From contig NZ_CAJPVG010000010.1 in assembly GCF_905397375.1 (NCBI RefSeq), positions 1-64,000 of the forward strand: DNA of 64,000 nt. The letters run 5' to 3'. The stretch is from Ralstonia mannitolilytica. Its GTDB lineage: Bacteria > Pseudomonadota > Gammaproteobacteria > Burkholderiales > Burkholderiaceae. The position numbers and the translations under genes are program-made. How positions within the stretch are numbered: the stretch's first letter is position 1; each line of letters opens with the position of its first letter. This document shows positions 54,931 through 62,889 of the stretch, one piece after another. Below the pieces are notes generated by a model. That model saw only the letters and a program-made list of their open reading frames with translations, was not told the origin of the DNA and searched no databases.

Positions 54931-55590
54931 ATGAACCGCATCGCGAACGTTGTTGCTGTCGCAGCGCTGTCCCTGGCATCGGCCTTTTCCGTGGCCTACG
55001 CTGCCGAGCAGAAAGTCGCCAAGGCTGACGCCGCCCGCGGCGAGACGCTCTTCAATACCGGTATCCCGGCCAACGGCGTGCCGGCCTGTACCAGCTGCCA
55101 CGGCGCCGGCGGCAACAGCGCGATGAACGTCAACCCGAAGCTGGCCGGTCAGCACGCCGAATACATCGAAAAGCAGCTCAAGGATTTCAAGGCCAAGACC
55201 GAGCGCAATCAGCCGGTCATGTCGCTCTACGCGAGTGCGCTCTCCGAGCAGGATATGAAGGACATCGGTGCCTACCTGGGCAAGCAGGCCGCCTGGAAGC
55301 CCGGCTCGGCCAAGAACAAGGACACCATCGAACTCGGCCAGAAGCTGTATCGCGGCGGCGATGCCAAGCGCGGCATCGCAGCGTGCGCGGGCTGCCACGG
55401 CCCGACCGGCGCCGGCATCCCGGCGCAGTACCCACGCATCGCTGGCCAGTTCGCCGAATACACCGAGGCCCAGCTGGTGGCGTTCCAGAACGGCACGCGC
55501 AAGAACAGCGTGCAGATGCACGACCTAGCCAGCCGCATGACGGCCGAGCAGATCAAGGCCGTGGCGGATTACATTGCCGGCCTGCGCTAA
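54931..55590 (+). CDS. Diheme cytochrome c4
   Basis: This 219-residue periplasmic electron carrier has a signal peptide ending AYA/AE (residue 24). Two class I heme domains carry C-T-S-C-H at 53-57 and C-A-G-C-H at 152-156. Methionines after each (Met97, and the M-H-D-L-A / S-R-M-T region in the second domain) are likely axial ligands. This two-domain layout of about 20 kDa is typical of cytochrome c4, donor to terminal oxidases. It is followed by ResB and CcsA, which would mature it. Confidence 0.93.
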   Translation: MNRIANVVAVAALSLASAFSVAYAAEQKVAKADAARGETLFNTGIPANGVPACTSCHGAGGNSAMNVNPKLAGQHAEYIEKQLKDFKAKTERNQPVMSLYASALSEQDMKDIGAYLGKQAAWKPGSAKNKDTIELGQKLYRGGDAKRGIAACAGCHGPTGAGIPAQYPRIAGQFAEYTEAQLVAFQNGTRKNSVQMHDLASRMTAEQIKAVADYIAGLR

Positions 55591-55634
55591 TCTGTCGCAC
55601 CCGGCCATCAATTGACGGTCGCACAATCCATAAG

Positions 55635-55677
55635 AAAAACAGGGTGGCAATGCGCCTGGCATCGCCACCCTGTTTTC
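55635..55677 (+). terminator. Terminator after cytochrome c4
   Basis: AAAACAGGGTGGC at 55636-55648 pairs with GCCACCCTGTTTT at 55664-55676. With flanking A and T runs it should work in the forward direction. It reduces read-through from the cytochrome gene into resB. Confidence 0.85.
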
Positions 55678-55700
55678 GTTTCTGAATAGCGTTGTCCCGC

Positions 55701-57896
55701 ATGTCTTCTGCCTCCACCTCCGGCGTTCAGATCCGCACCCGCCGCCGCGCGCTGCGCGAGACGGTGGAGTTGCTGTCGTCGATGCGCTTTGCCATCAGCC
55801 TGCTGACGGTGATCGCCATTGCCAGCGTGATCGGCACGGTGCTCAAGCAGAACGAGCCCTATCCGAACTACGTCAACCAGTTCGGGCCGTTCTGGGCCGA
55901 CGTGTTCCGTTCGCTGTCGCTGCCGACGGTCTACAGCGCGTGGTGGTTCCTGCTGATCCTGGCGTTCCTGGTGGTTTCGACGTCGCTGTGCATCGTGCGC
56001 AATGCGCCGAAGATGCTCGCCGACATGCGCGCCTGGCGCGAGAACGTGCGTGAAGGCAGCCTGCGCGCGTTCCATCACAAGGACGAATTCGACGCGCCGG
56101 CCGATGCGGCCACCGTAACGGCCCGCCTTGCAGCACTCGCGCAGAACCGCGGGTTCCGCATCCGGGCGTTTGCACGCGACGGCGGCGCGACGCTCATCAC
56201 CGCCAAGGCCGGCGCGGGCAACAAGATCGGCTACATCCTGGCGCATGCGGCCATCGTCATCATCTGCGTGGGCGGGCTGCTCGACGGCGACATGATGATC
56301 CGCCTGCAGATGTGGTTTGGCGGCAAATCGCCGATCAAGGGCAATGCGGTCATCAGCGAGATCGGCCCGGAGCATCGCCTGAGCACCGCCAACCCGGGCT
56401 TCCGGGGCAACGCCTTTGTGCCGGAAGGAGCAACGGTCGGCACGGCGATCCTGAACATTGGCGACGGGGCGCTCATCCAGGACCTGCCGTTCACCATCAC
56501 GCTCAAGAAGTTCACCGTCGAGCATTACTCGACCGGCATGCCGAAGCTGTTCGCCAGCGACATCGTCGTGACGGACCGCCGCACCGGCAAGCAGACGGAC
56601 GCACGCGTCGAGGTGAACAAGCCGTTCGTGTATGACGGCGTGGCGATCTATCAGTCGAGCTTCGAGGACGGCGGCTCCAAGCTCAAGCTCACAGGCTTTC
56701 CGATGCGCGGGGCGGAAGACAAGACCTTCGCCATGTCGGGCACCGTGGGCGAGAACGCGCGGCTCAGCGGCCACGGCACGGACTACACGGTGGAGTTCAC
56801 CGATTTCCGGCTGATGAACATCGAGACCGTGACCGACGCCTCCGGCAAGCCCGACGCACGCGGCGTAGGCAAGCGCGGCGGCGATGCCGGAGGCTTGCGG
56901 GCCGAACTCGGCAACGCCACCCGGACCACGCGCGAGCGTGGCCTGCGCAATGTCGGTCCGTCGGTGCAGTACAAGCTGCGCGACGCGAACGGCCAGGCGC
57001 GCGAGTTCAGCAATTACATGCTGCCCGTTACGCTGGACGGGCAATCCGTGTTTCTCGCCGGCGTGCGCACGCAGCCCGACGAGCCGTTCCGCTACCTGCG
57101 CATTCCCGCCGACGCCCAGGGCACCGTGAACGACTGGATGCGCCTGCGCGCCGCGCTGCAGACTCCGGCGATGCGCGCAGAGGCGGCGCGCCGGTTCGCA
57201 CTGCTGTCCATGCCCGGCGAGGACCGTGCAGAGCTGCGCAGGCAGCTGACGGAAAGCGCCCGGCGCGCCATCGACCTGTTCGCGGGCGCCCCCGATGCGA
57301 AGGGCGATGCCCCGCAGGCGCAGGGCGGTTTCGCTGCGGTCGCCACCTTTCTGCAGAAGTCCGTCCCGGAAGCGGAGCGCGAGAAGGCCGCCGACGTCCT
57401 GATGAAGATCATCAACAGCTCGATGTGGGAACTGTGGCACCTCGCGCGGGCCCAGGCCGGCCAGGCCGCACCGGCGGTCGACGCGGCGAGCAGCCAGTGG
57501 CTGCAGAGCGCCATCAACGCGCTGTCGGACAGCGTGTTCTATGGTGCGCCTGTCTATCTGCAGCTCGCCGACTTCCAGCAGGTGCAGGCCAGCGTGTTCC
57601 AGCTCACGCGTGCGCCGGGCAAGAACATCGTGTATCTTGGGTCGTTGCTGCTGGTGCTGGGCGTGTTCTCGATGTTCTACGTACGAGAGCGCCGCTGGTG
57701 GCTGTGGATTCGGCCGCAACCCGGCGATACCACCTCTGGCGCACATGTGTTGACGGCCATGTCGACCACGCGCCGCACACTCGACTTCGACCGCGAGTTC
57801 GAGCGCCTCAAGCACGATGTCCGCGCCGCTGCCGGCATGGCGGACCCAAGCGGCGCCGCCAGTGCAGCGGATGCCGAGTCCAAACCAACGAAGTGA
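55701..57896 (+). CDS. resB: Cytochrome c biogenesis protein ResB (System II)
   Basis: This 731-residue membrane protein, together with CcsA, exports heme and attaches it to apocytochromes c. It has predicted transmembrane helices at about 31-50, 78-98, 170-195 and 640-660, and a large periplasmic domain between the third and last. The helix 3 histidine (G-Y-I-L-A-H-A-A-I) fits the heme path. The ATG at 55701 is preferred to a TTG 9 bp earlier. ccsA follows after 7 bp. Confidence 0.94.
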   Translation: MSSASTSGVQIRTRRRALRETVELLSSMRFAISLLTVIAIASVIGTVLKQNEPYPNYVNQFGPFWADVFRSLSLPTVYSAWWFLLILAFLVVSTSLCIVRNAPKMLADMRAWRENVREGSLRAFHHKDEFDAPADAATVTARLAALAQNRGFRIRAFARDGGATLITAKAGAGNKIGYILAHAAIVIICVGGLLDGDMMIRLQMWFGGKSPIKGNAVISEIGPEHRLSTANPGFRGNAFVPEGATVGTAILNIGDGALIQDLPFTITLKKFTVEHYSTGMPKLFASDIVVTDRRTGKQTDARVEVNKPFVYDGVAIYQSSFEDGGSKLKLTGFPMRGAEDKTFAMSGTVGENARLSGHGTDYTVEFTDFRLMNIETVTDASGKPDARGVGKRGGDAGGLRAELGNATRTTRERGLRNVGPSVQYKLRDANGQAREFSNYMLPVTLDGQSVFLAGVRTQPDEPFRYLRIPADAQGTVNDWMRLRAALQTPAMRAEAARRFALLSMPGEDRAELRRQLTESARRAIDLFAGAPDAKGDAPQAQGGFAAVATFLQKSVPEAEREKAADVLMKIINSSMWELWHLARAQAGQAAPAVDAASSQWLQSAINALSDSVFYGAPVYLQLADFQQVQASVFQLTRAPGKNIVYLGSLLLVLGVFSMFYVRERRWWLWIRPQPGDTTSGAHVLTAMSTTRRTLDFDREFERLKHDVRAAAGMADPSGAASAADAESKPTK

Positions 57897-57903
57897 GCAG
57901 GCG

Positions 57904-59094
57904 ATGGAAGCGACCACTCCTCCCCAAACCTCCGTGGCGAGCGCCGATCTTGGTGCGTTGCAGCGGCCGTCGTATTTTCGCCGCCTGGGCTGGTTCGACT
58001 GGCTGTTCGCGGTGCTGCTGGCTGCCGGCGCCGGCTACGCCTTCTCGCGCTACGGCAACTATATGGATGGCTACGAGCGTGGAATCCTCGCCGCTGCCGT
58101 CCCCGCATTCGCATGGCTGGGCTGGACGTGGAAGCCGGTGCGTGCCTTGATGATCGGCATCGCGGTGCTGGCGCTATTCGGCATCTCACAGTACAGCGGC
58201 GCCAATGGCCCTGAGCTTGCGCGCGCCGACCACGCCTTCTTCCTCAAGTATTTCCTCGCCAGCCAGTCGGCCATCTTATGGATGAGCGCGCTGATCTTCC
58301 TCTCGACGCTGTTCTTCTGGGCCGGGCTCGTGCTGCGTTGGGAAGCCGGCGGCGCCATCGGCAGCAAGCTGTGCTGGGCGGCGGTGGTGCTTGGCCTGAC
58401 GGGCATGCTGGTGCGCTGGTATGAGTCGTATCTGGTGGGTGCGGATATCGGCCACATCCCGATCTCGAACCTGTATGAGGTGTTCATCCTCTTCACGCTG
58501 ATCACCTCGCTGTTCTATCTGTATTACGAGCAGCGCTACAAGACGCGCGCGCTCGGGCCGTTCGTGATGCTCGTGGTGTCGGCCGCGGTGGGCTTCCTGC
58601 TCTGGTACACCGTGTCGCGCGGCGCGCAGGAGATCCAACCGCTGGTGCCGGCGCTGCAGAGCTGGTGGATGAAGATCCACGTGCCCGCCAATTTCATCGG
58701 CTATGGCACGTTTGCCTTGGCGGCCATGGTCGGTTCCGCGTACCTGCTCAAGGAGCACGGCATCCTGCTCGATCGCCTGCCCTCGCTGGAGGTGCTGGAC
58801 GACGTGATGTACAAGGCCATCACCGTGGGCTTCGCGTTCTTCACCATTGCCACGATCCTGGGCGCGCTGTGGGCTGCCGATGCGTGGGGCGGATACTGGA
58901 GCTGGGATCCGAAGGAGACGTGGGCGCTGATCGTGTGGCTGAACTACGCCGCGTGGCTGCACATGCGGCTGATGAAGGGCCTGCGCGGCCGCATGGCGGC
59001 GTGGTGGGCGCTGATTGGCCTGCTCGTCACGACGTTCGCCTTCCTGGGGGTCAACATGTTCCTGTCGGGCCTGCACAGCTACGGCGAGCTGTAA
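57904..59094 (+). CDS. ccsA: Cytochrome c biogenesis protein CcsA (ResC/CcsB type)
   Basis: This 396-residue inner-membrane partner of ResB has about eight transmembrane helices. The heme-binding tryptophan-rich motif W-G-x-Y-W-S-W-D-P-K-E-T-W lies near residues 327-339, and histidines flank it (near H-V-P/I-H before, W-L-H-M-R-L after). The ATG at 57904 starts 7 bp after resB, so the pair is cotranscribed. Together they make up a complete System II pathway. Confidence 0.95.
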   Translation: MEATTPPQTSVASADLGALQRPSYFRRLGWFDWLFAVLLAAGAGYAFSRYGNYMDGYERGILAAAVPAFAWLGWTWKPVRALMIGIAVLALFGISQYSGANGPELARADHAFFLKYFLASQSAILWMSALIFLSTLFFWAGLVLRWEAGGAIGSKLCWAAVVLGLTGMLVRWYESYLVGADIGHIPISNLYEVFILFTLITSLFYLYYEQRYKTRALGPFVMLVVSAAVGFLLWYTVSRGAQEIQPLVPALQSWWMKIHVPANFIGYGTFALAAMVGSAYLLKEHGILLDRLPSLEVLDDVMYKAITVGFAFFTIATILGALWAADAWGGYWSWDPKETWALIVWLNYAAWLHMRLMKGLRGRMAAWWALIGLLVTTFAFLGVNMFLSGLHSYGEL

Positions 59095-59118
59095 GCCACG
59101 AAAAATCCTCAGCGGACT

Positions 59119-59146
59119 GGAATAAGGACGCGCCTGGCGTGTTTAC
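59119..59146 (+). promoter_or_regulatory. Candidate ECF sigma promoter
   Basis: GGAATAA at 59119-59125 followed after 15 bp by GTTTAC at 59141-59146 (within GCGTGTTTACTG) resembles ECF-type -35/-10 pairs. It stands 61 bp before a lipoprotein gene whose operon encodes an ECF sigma factor, which fits autoregulation. Confidence 0.4.
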
Positions 59147-59206
59147 TGCTCTGTGAGGGCGCCTCGGTTGTCCCCTTTCCGGCGCCCCTCCACCAAGGAG
59201 AACAAG

Positions 59207-59644
59207 ATGAGCCAGTCCGCAACTTTCCCCGCATTGTTCCGTCCGCGCATGGCCTTGGCCGGTGCAGTGATGCTCGTGTCGCTTTCCGCGCTTGGTCTGG
59301 CGGGTTGCGCCAGCATGGGCATGGGAGCGTCCTCCACGCCGACCGCCGTCAAGGTGACCAACGGCACGCTCACCGACGAGCATGGCATGACGCTCTACAC
59401 GTTCGACCGCGACACCACGGCCGGCAAGAGCGCCTGCAACGGCAACTGCGCCAACAACTGGCCGCCGCTGGCCGCCAACAGCGCGGACAAGCCCTCCGGC
59501 GACTACACCATCGTCACCCGCGACGACGGCAAGCAGCAGTGGGCCTACCGCGGCAAGCCGCTCTATCTGTTTGCCAAGGACAAGATGCCCGGCGACCAGA
59601 CCGGGGACGGCGTCCTGAACGTCTGGCACGTCGCCAAGCCGTAA
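59207..59644 (+). CDS. Secreted-repeat lipoprotein (COG4315 type)
   Basis: This 145-residue protein has a lipoprotein signal with lipobox L-A-G-C at Cys34. Two copies of the secreted repeat follow: G-T-L-T-D-E-H-G-M-T-L-Y-T-F with a C-N-G-N-C-A-N-N-W-P-P segment, and W-A-Y-R-G-K-P-L-Y-L-F-A-K-D. The family's function is unknown. AAGGAG precedes the ATG. It is 21 bp ahead of the sigma factor gene and may be a target or signal of that system. Confidence 0.88.
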   Translation: MSQSATFPALFRPRMALAGAVMLVSLSALGLAGCASMGMGASSTPTAVKVTNGTLTDEHGMTLYTFDRDTTAGKSACNGNCANNWPPLAANSADKPSGDYTIVTRDDGKQQWAYRGKPLYLFAKDKMPGDQTGDGVLNVWHVAKP

Positions 59645-59665
59645 TCGTCTGCCGGCTGCGCGCCC

Positions 59666-60205
59666 ATGACCGACCTCGCCGGCCGCCTGATCGCGCTGAC
59701 GCCGCGCCTGCGCCGTCATGCGCGCGGCCTGGCCGGCGAGGCAAGCCGCGCCGATGACCTCGTCCAGGACACGCTGGAGCGCGCCTGGCGCTATCGGTGG
59801 CGCTTCCAGTTGCGTCCCCGGCTGGGTGCCACGGACGAGAGCGACGGGCTATTCGCGTGGTTGCTGACCATCATGCATCGCTTGCACCTGAACGCCGTGC
59901 GCCGGCCGGATCGGATCGAGCTGACCGACGCGCCGCCCGATATTGCCGTCGACGACAACCCGGGCCTGCGCCGCGATCTGCTGCGCGCGCTGGCCACCTT
60001 GCCGGAAGAGCAGCGTGCTGTACTGCTGCTCGTCGGGTTGGAGCAGTTCGCCTACAAGGAAGCCGCCGACGTGCTCGGTGTACCAGTGGGTACGGTGATG
60101 TCGCGCCTGTCGCGGGCGCGCGAGCGCATGCGCGTGGCACTCGACGGCACCCCTGCGGCATCCCAGCCGGCGGGTGGCGGCGCTGCGCTGCACCGTGTGA
60201 AGTGA
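59666..60205 (+). CDS. ECF RNA polymerase sigma factor
   Basis: This 179-residue sigma-70 family protein has region 2 (A-D-D-L-V-Q-D-T-L-E-R-A-W near residues 29-41) and region 4 (L-P-E-E-Q-R-A-V-L-L-L, then Y-K-E-A-A-D-V-L-G-V-P-V-G-T-V-M-S-R-L), and no region 3. An insert after W-R (F-Q-L-R-P-R-L-G) separates the regions. It is followed 8 bp later by its probable anti-sigma factor. Confidence 0.93.
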   Translation: MTDLAGRLIALTPRLRRHARGLAGEASRADDLVQDTLERAWRYRWRFQLRPRLGATDESDGLFAWLLTIMHRLHLNAVRRPDRIELTDAPPDIAVDDNPGLRRDLLRALATLPEEQRAVLLLVGLEQFAYKEAADVLGVPVGTVMSRLSRARERMRVALDGTPAASQPAGGGAALHRVK

Positions 60206-60213
60206 GGCGAGCC

Positions 60214-61071
60214 ATGTCTGCCGACATTCACATCGACGAACTCCACGCCTACGCAGACGGGCGCTTGCCGGCCACACGCCGCGCCGCGGTGGAGGCGTAT
60301 CTGGCCGCCCATGCGGACGCCGCCGCAGAGGTGGCGCGGTGGCGGGCGATGAACGCCGACCTCCATCGCGCGCTTGACCCGCTGCTCAACGAACCCGTGC
60401 CGCCGCGGCGGATTCCGGCCGCGATCCAGGCTGCGGCACGGCGGCAGCCCACTGCGGGCTTTGGCGCACTGCGTGGATGGAGCACGTTGGCCCTCGGCGT
60501 GGCATGCATGACCATCGGGGCCGCAGCGGGCTGGTTCAGTCGGGGTGTTGCGGAAGTCACCGTGCCGATGCAGCGTTTCGCCAACGACGCGCTGGTGTCG
60601 CACGTTGTCTTTTCCCCCGAGTCGAAACACGTGGTGGAGGTGCCCGCCGACGAAGAAGCGCATCTCGTCACGTGGCTCTCACGGCGGCTCGATGCGCAGC
60701 TGCACATTCCCGACCTCACCTCGTTGGGCTACCGCCTCATCGGCGGCCGCCAGACGGTGGTGGCGGATGCGCCCACCGCCATGCTGATGTACGAAGGGCC
60801 GGGCGGGGTGCGCATTTCCGTGCAGTTGCGGCGCATGCCGAACAATCGCGACACCGGCTTCCGGCTCGAAACCCTCCCCCCGGACAACCGTGTGCTGCGG
60901 GCGCTTCAGCCGGCCGTGGATCATCCGCCCCCCATGGCGTTCTACTGGGCGGATCACGGCCTGGGGTTTGCGGTCTCGGGCCCGCTCGCGCGCACGCAAC
61001 TGCTGGAGGTGGCACAGGCGGTCTACCGGCAGTACAGCGAGTTCACCGGGCCGACGGGCGGCAGGAAATAG
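60214..61071 (+). CDS. Anti-sigma factor, zinc-free type
   Basis: This 285-residue protein has an N-terminal anti-sigma domain (H-A-Y-A-D-G-R-L-P-A-T-R-R-A-A-V-E-A-Y-L near residues 10-29) that lacks the zinc-binding H-x3-C-x2-C. One transmembrane helix (about 88-108) leads to a periplasmic domain. It should hold the upstream sigma factor at the membrane. What it senses is unknown; the nearby msrPQ suggests oxidative damage in the periplasm. Confidence 0.85.
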   Translation: MSADIHIDELHAYADGRLPATRRAAVEAYLAAHADAAAEVARWRAMNADLHRALDPLLNEPVPPRRIPAAIQAAARRQPTAGFGALRGWSTLALGVACMTIGAAAGWFSRGVAEVTVPMQRFANDALVSHVVFSPESKHVVEVPADEEAHLVTWLSRRLDAQLHIPDLTSLGYRLIGGRQTVVADAPTAMLMYEGPGGVRISVQLRRMPNNRDTGFRLETLPPDNRVLRALQPAVDHPPPMAFYWADHGLGFAVSGPLARTQLLEVAQAVYRQYSEFTGPTGGRK

Positions 61072-61164
61072 TGCAGTTTTTTTTGCGATGCGCTGTCAGG
61101 TCGGCGGCAGGCGCACGACCAACGGACAGGGAGGGCGAGCCTCCCCGCATAACGAGGACCCATC

Positions 61165-62160
61165 ATGCTGATCAAGACCGATCGCTGGCTGCGCGGCGAT
61201 GACATTCCCGCCAGCGAAATCACGCCGCAGCCTATCTTCGAGCAGCGGCGGCGCATCCTGGCCGCCGCAGCCATGGGCGCCGCGGGCGCAGCGCTGGCGC
61301 CCTGGACATCGCGCGAGGCCTTCGCGGCCAATCCTCCGCTGGCCAAACTGCCGGCCAAGCCGAACCCCGCCTACACCACCGTCGAAAAGCCCACGCCCTA
61401 CGACGAGGTTACGACGTACAACAACTTCTACGAATTCGGAACGGACAAATCCGACCCGGCGCGCTATGCCGGCACGCTGCGCCCGCGCCCGTGGCAGGTC
61501 AGCGTGGAGGGCCTGGTGAAGACGCCCAAGACGTACGATCTGGACGACCTGACGAAATTCGCCCCGATGGAGGAGCGCGTCTACCGCCTGCGCTGTGTCG
61601 AAGGGTGGTCGATGGTGATTCCTTGGGTCGGCTTTCCGCTGGCCGAACTCATCAAGCGCGTGGAGCCGCAGGGCAGCGCCAAGTACATCCAGTTCATCTC
61701 GCTGGCCGACAAGCGGCAGATGCCCGGCATCGGCAGCCCGGTGCTGGAATGGCCGTACAGCGAGGGCCTGCGCCTGGACGAGGCCATGCACCCGCTGACG
61801 TTGCTGACCTTCGGTCTCTACGGCCAGGTGCTGCCGAACCAGAACGGCGCGCCGGTGCGCGTGATCGTGCCGTGGAAGTACGGCTTCAAGAGCGCCAAGT
61901 CCATCGTCAAGATCCGCTTTGTCGACAAGCAGCCGCCCACCAGCTGGAACATCGCTGCGGCCAACGAGTATGGCTTTTATTCCAACGTGAACCCGACCGT
62001 GGACCATCCGCGATGGAGCCAGGCCACCGAGCGCCGCATCGGCGAAGACAAGGGCGGCTTCGGCGGCCTGTTCGCGCCCAAGCGCAAGACGCTGATGTTC
62101 AACGGCTACGATCAGGTCGCGCCGCTGTATGCCGGCATGGATCTTCGCAAGAACTTCTGA
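61165..62160 (+). CDS. msrP: Protein-methionine-sulfoxide reductase catalytic subunit MsrP
   Basis: This 331-residue periplasmic molybdenum enzyme reduces methionine sulfoxide in proteins. The Tat signal has Q-R-R-R-I-L at 27-32 and a processing site near 54. Cys144 in R-L-R-C-V-E-G-W is the expected molybdenum ligand. Length matches E. coli MsrP (YedY). AACGAGG precedes the ATG. msrQ follows 7 bp later. Confidence 0.95.
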   Translation: MLIKTDRWLRGDDIPASEITPQPIFEQRRRILAAAAMGAAGAALAPWTSREAFAANPPLAKLPAKPNPAYTTVEKPTPYDEVTTYNNFYEFGTDKSDPARYAGTLRPRPWQVSVEGLVKTPKTYDLDDLTKFAPMEERVYRLRCVEGWSMVIPWVGFPLAELIKRVEPQGSAKYIQFISLADKRQMPGIGSPVLEWPYSEGLRLDEAMHPLTLLTFGLYGQVLPNQNGAPVRVIVPWKYGFKSAKSIVKIRFVDKQPPTSWNIAAANEYGFYSNVNPTVDHPRWSQATERRIGEDKGGFGGLFAPKRKTLMFNGYDQVAPLYAGMDLRKNF

Positions 62161-62167
62161 GGCAGCG

Positions 62168-62824
62168 ATGATGCATTTGCCGTCCATGCTGTCGCCCAGG
62201 TCGCTGCGCGTGGTGAAGATCGCCGTGTGGCTGGCCGCGCTTGTGCCGTTTCTGCGCATCGTCTTCCTGGGCGCGACCGACCAGTTCGGGCCGAACCCGC
62301 TGGAGTTCGTCACGCGGTCGACCGGCACATGGACGCTGGTGCTGCTGTGCTGCACGCTGGCCGTCACACCGCTGCGCCGGCTGACAGGCATGAACTGGCT
62401 GATCCGCCTGCGCCGCATGCTGGGGCTTTACACGTTCTTCTACGGCACGCTGCACTTCCTGATCTGGCTGGTGGTCGACCGCGGGCTCGATCCGGCATCG
62501 ATGCTCAAGGACATCGGCAAGCGGCCGTTCATCACCGTCGGCTTTACCGCCTTCGTGCTGATGATCCCGCTCGCGGCCACGTCGACCAACGCCATGGTCC
62601 GCCGGCTCGGCGGCAAGCGCTGGCAGTGGCTGCACCGGCTGGTGTATGCGACGGGCGTGCTCGGCATCCTGCATTACTGGTGGCACAAGGCGGGCAAGAA
62701 CGACTTTGCCGAGGTGTCGATCTACGCCGCGGTGATGGCCGTGGTCTTGGGGTTGCGCCTGTGGTGGGCGTGGCGTGGGTCGCGGCAGAGCGCCATGCCG
62801 CGCACGATGCCGGCGCGCGATTGA
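62168..62824 (+). CDS. msrQ: Heme-binding membrane subunit MsrQ
   Basis: This 218-residue inner-membrane b-type cytochrome passes electrons from the quinone pool to MsrP. It has about six transmembrane segments with histidines suited to heme binding (G-T-L-H-F-L near residue 97; R-L-V-Y near 158 after W-L-H). GAGG at 62159-62162 supports the ATG at 62168; the next codon, ATG 62171, is nearly as good. Confidence 0.94.
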   Translation: MMHLPSMLSPRSLRVVKIAVWLAALVPFLRIVFLGATDQFGPNPLEFVTRSTGTWTLVLLCCTLAVTPLRRLTGMNWLIRLRRMLGLYTFFYGTLHFLIWLVVDRGLDPASMLKDIGKRPFITVGFTAFVLMIPLAATSTNAMVRRLGGKRWQWLHRLVYATGVLGILHYWWHKAGKNDFAEVSIYAAVMAVVLGLRLWWAWRGSRQSAMPRTMPARD

Positions 62825-62843
62825 GCCGCATGCAACGCACGTG

Positions 62844-62873
62844 AAAAAAGCCGCGGATGTTCGCGGCTTTTTT
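62844..62873. terminator. Bidirectional terminator between msrQ and lysA
   Basis: AAAAAAGCCGCG at 62844-62855 pairs with CGCGGCTTTTTT at 62862-62873. With A and T runs on both sides it can serve both converging genes. Confidence 0.93.
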
Positions 62874-62889
62874 GTGCGATGACGCTGGC

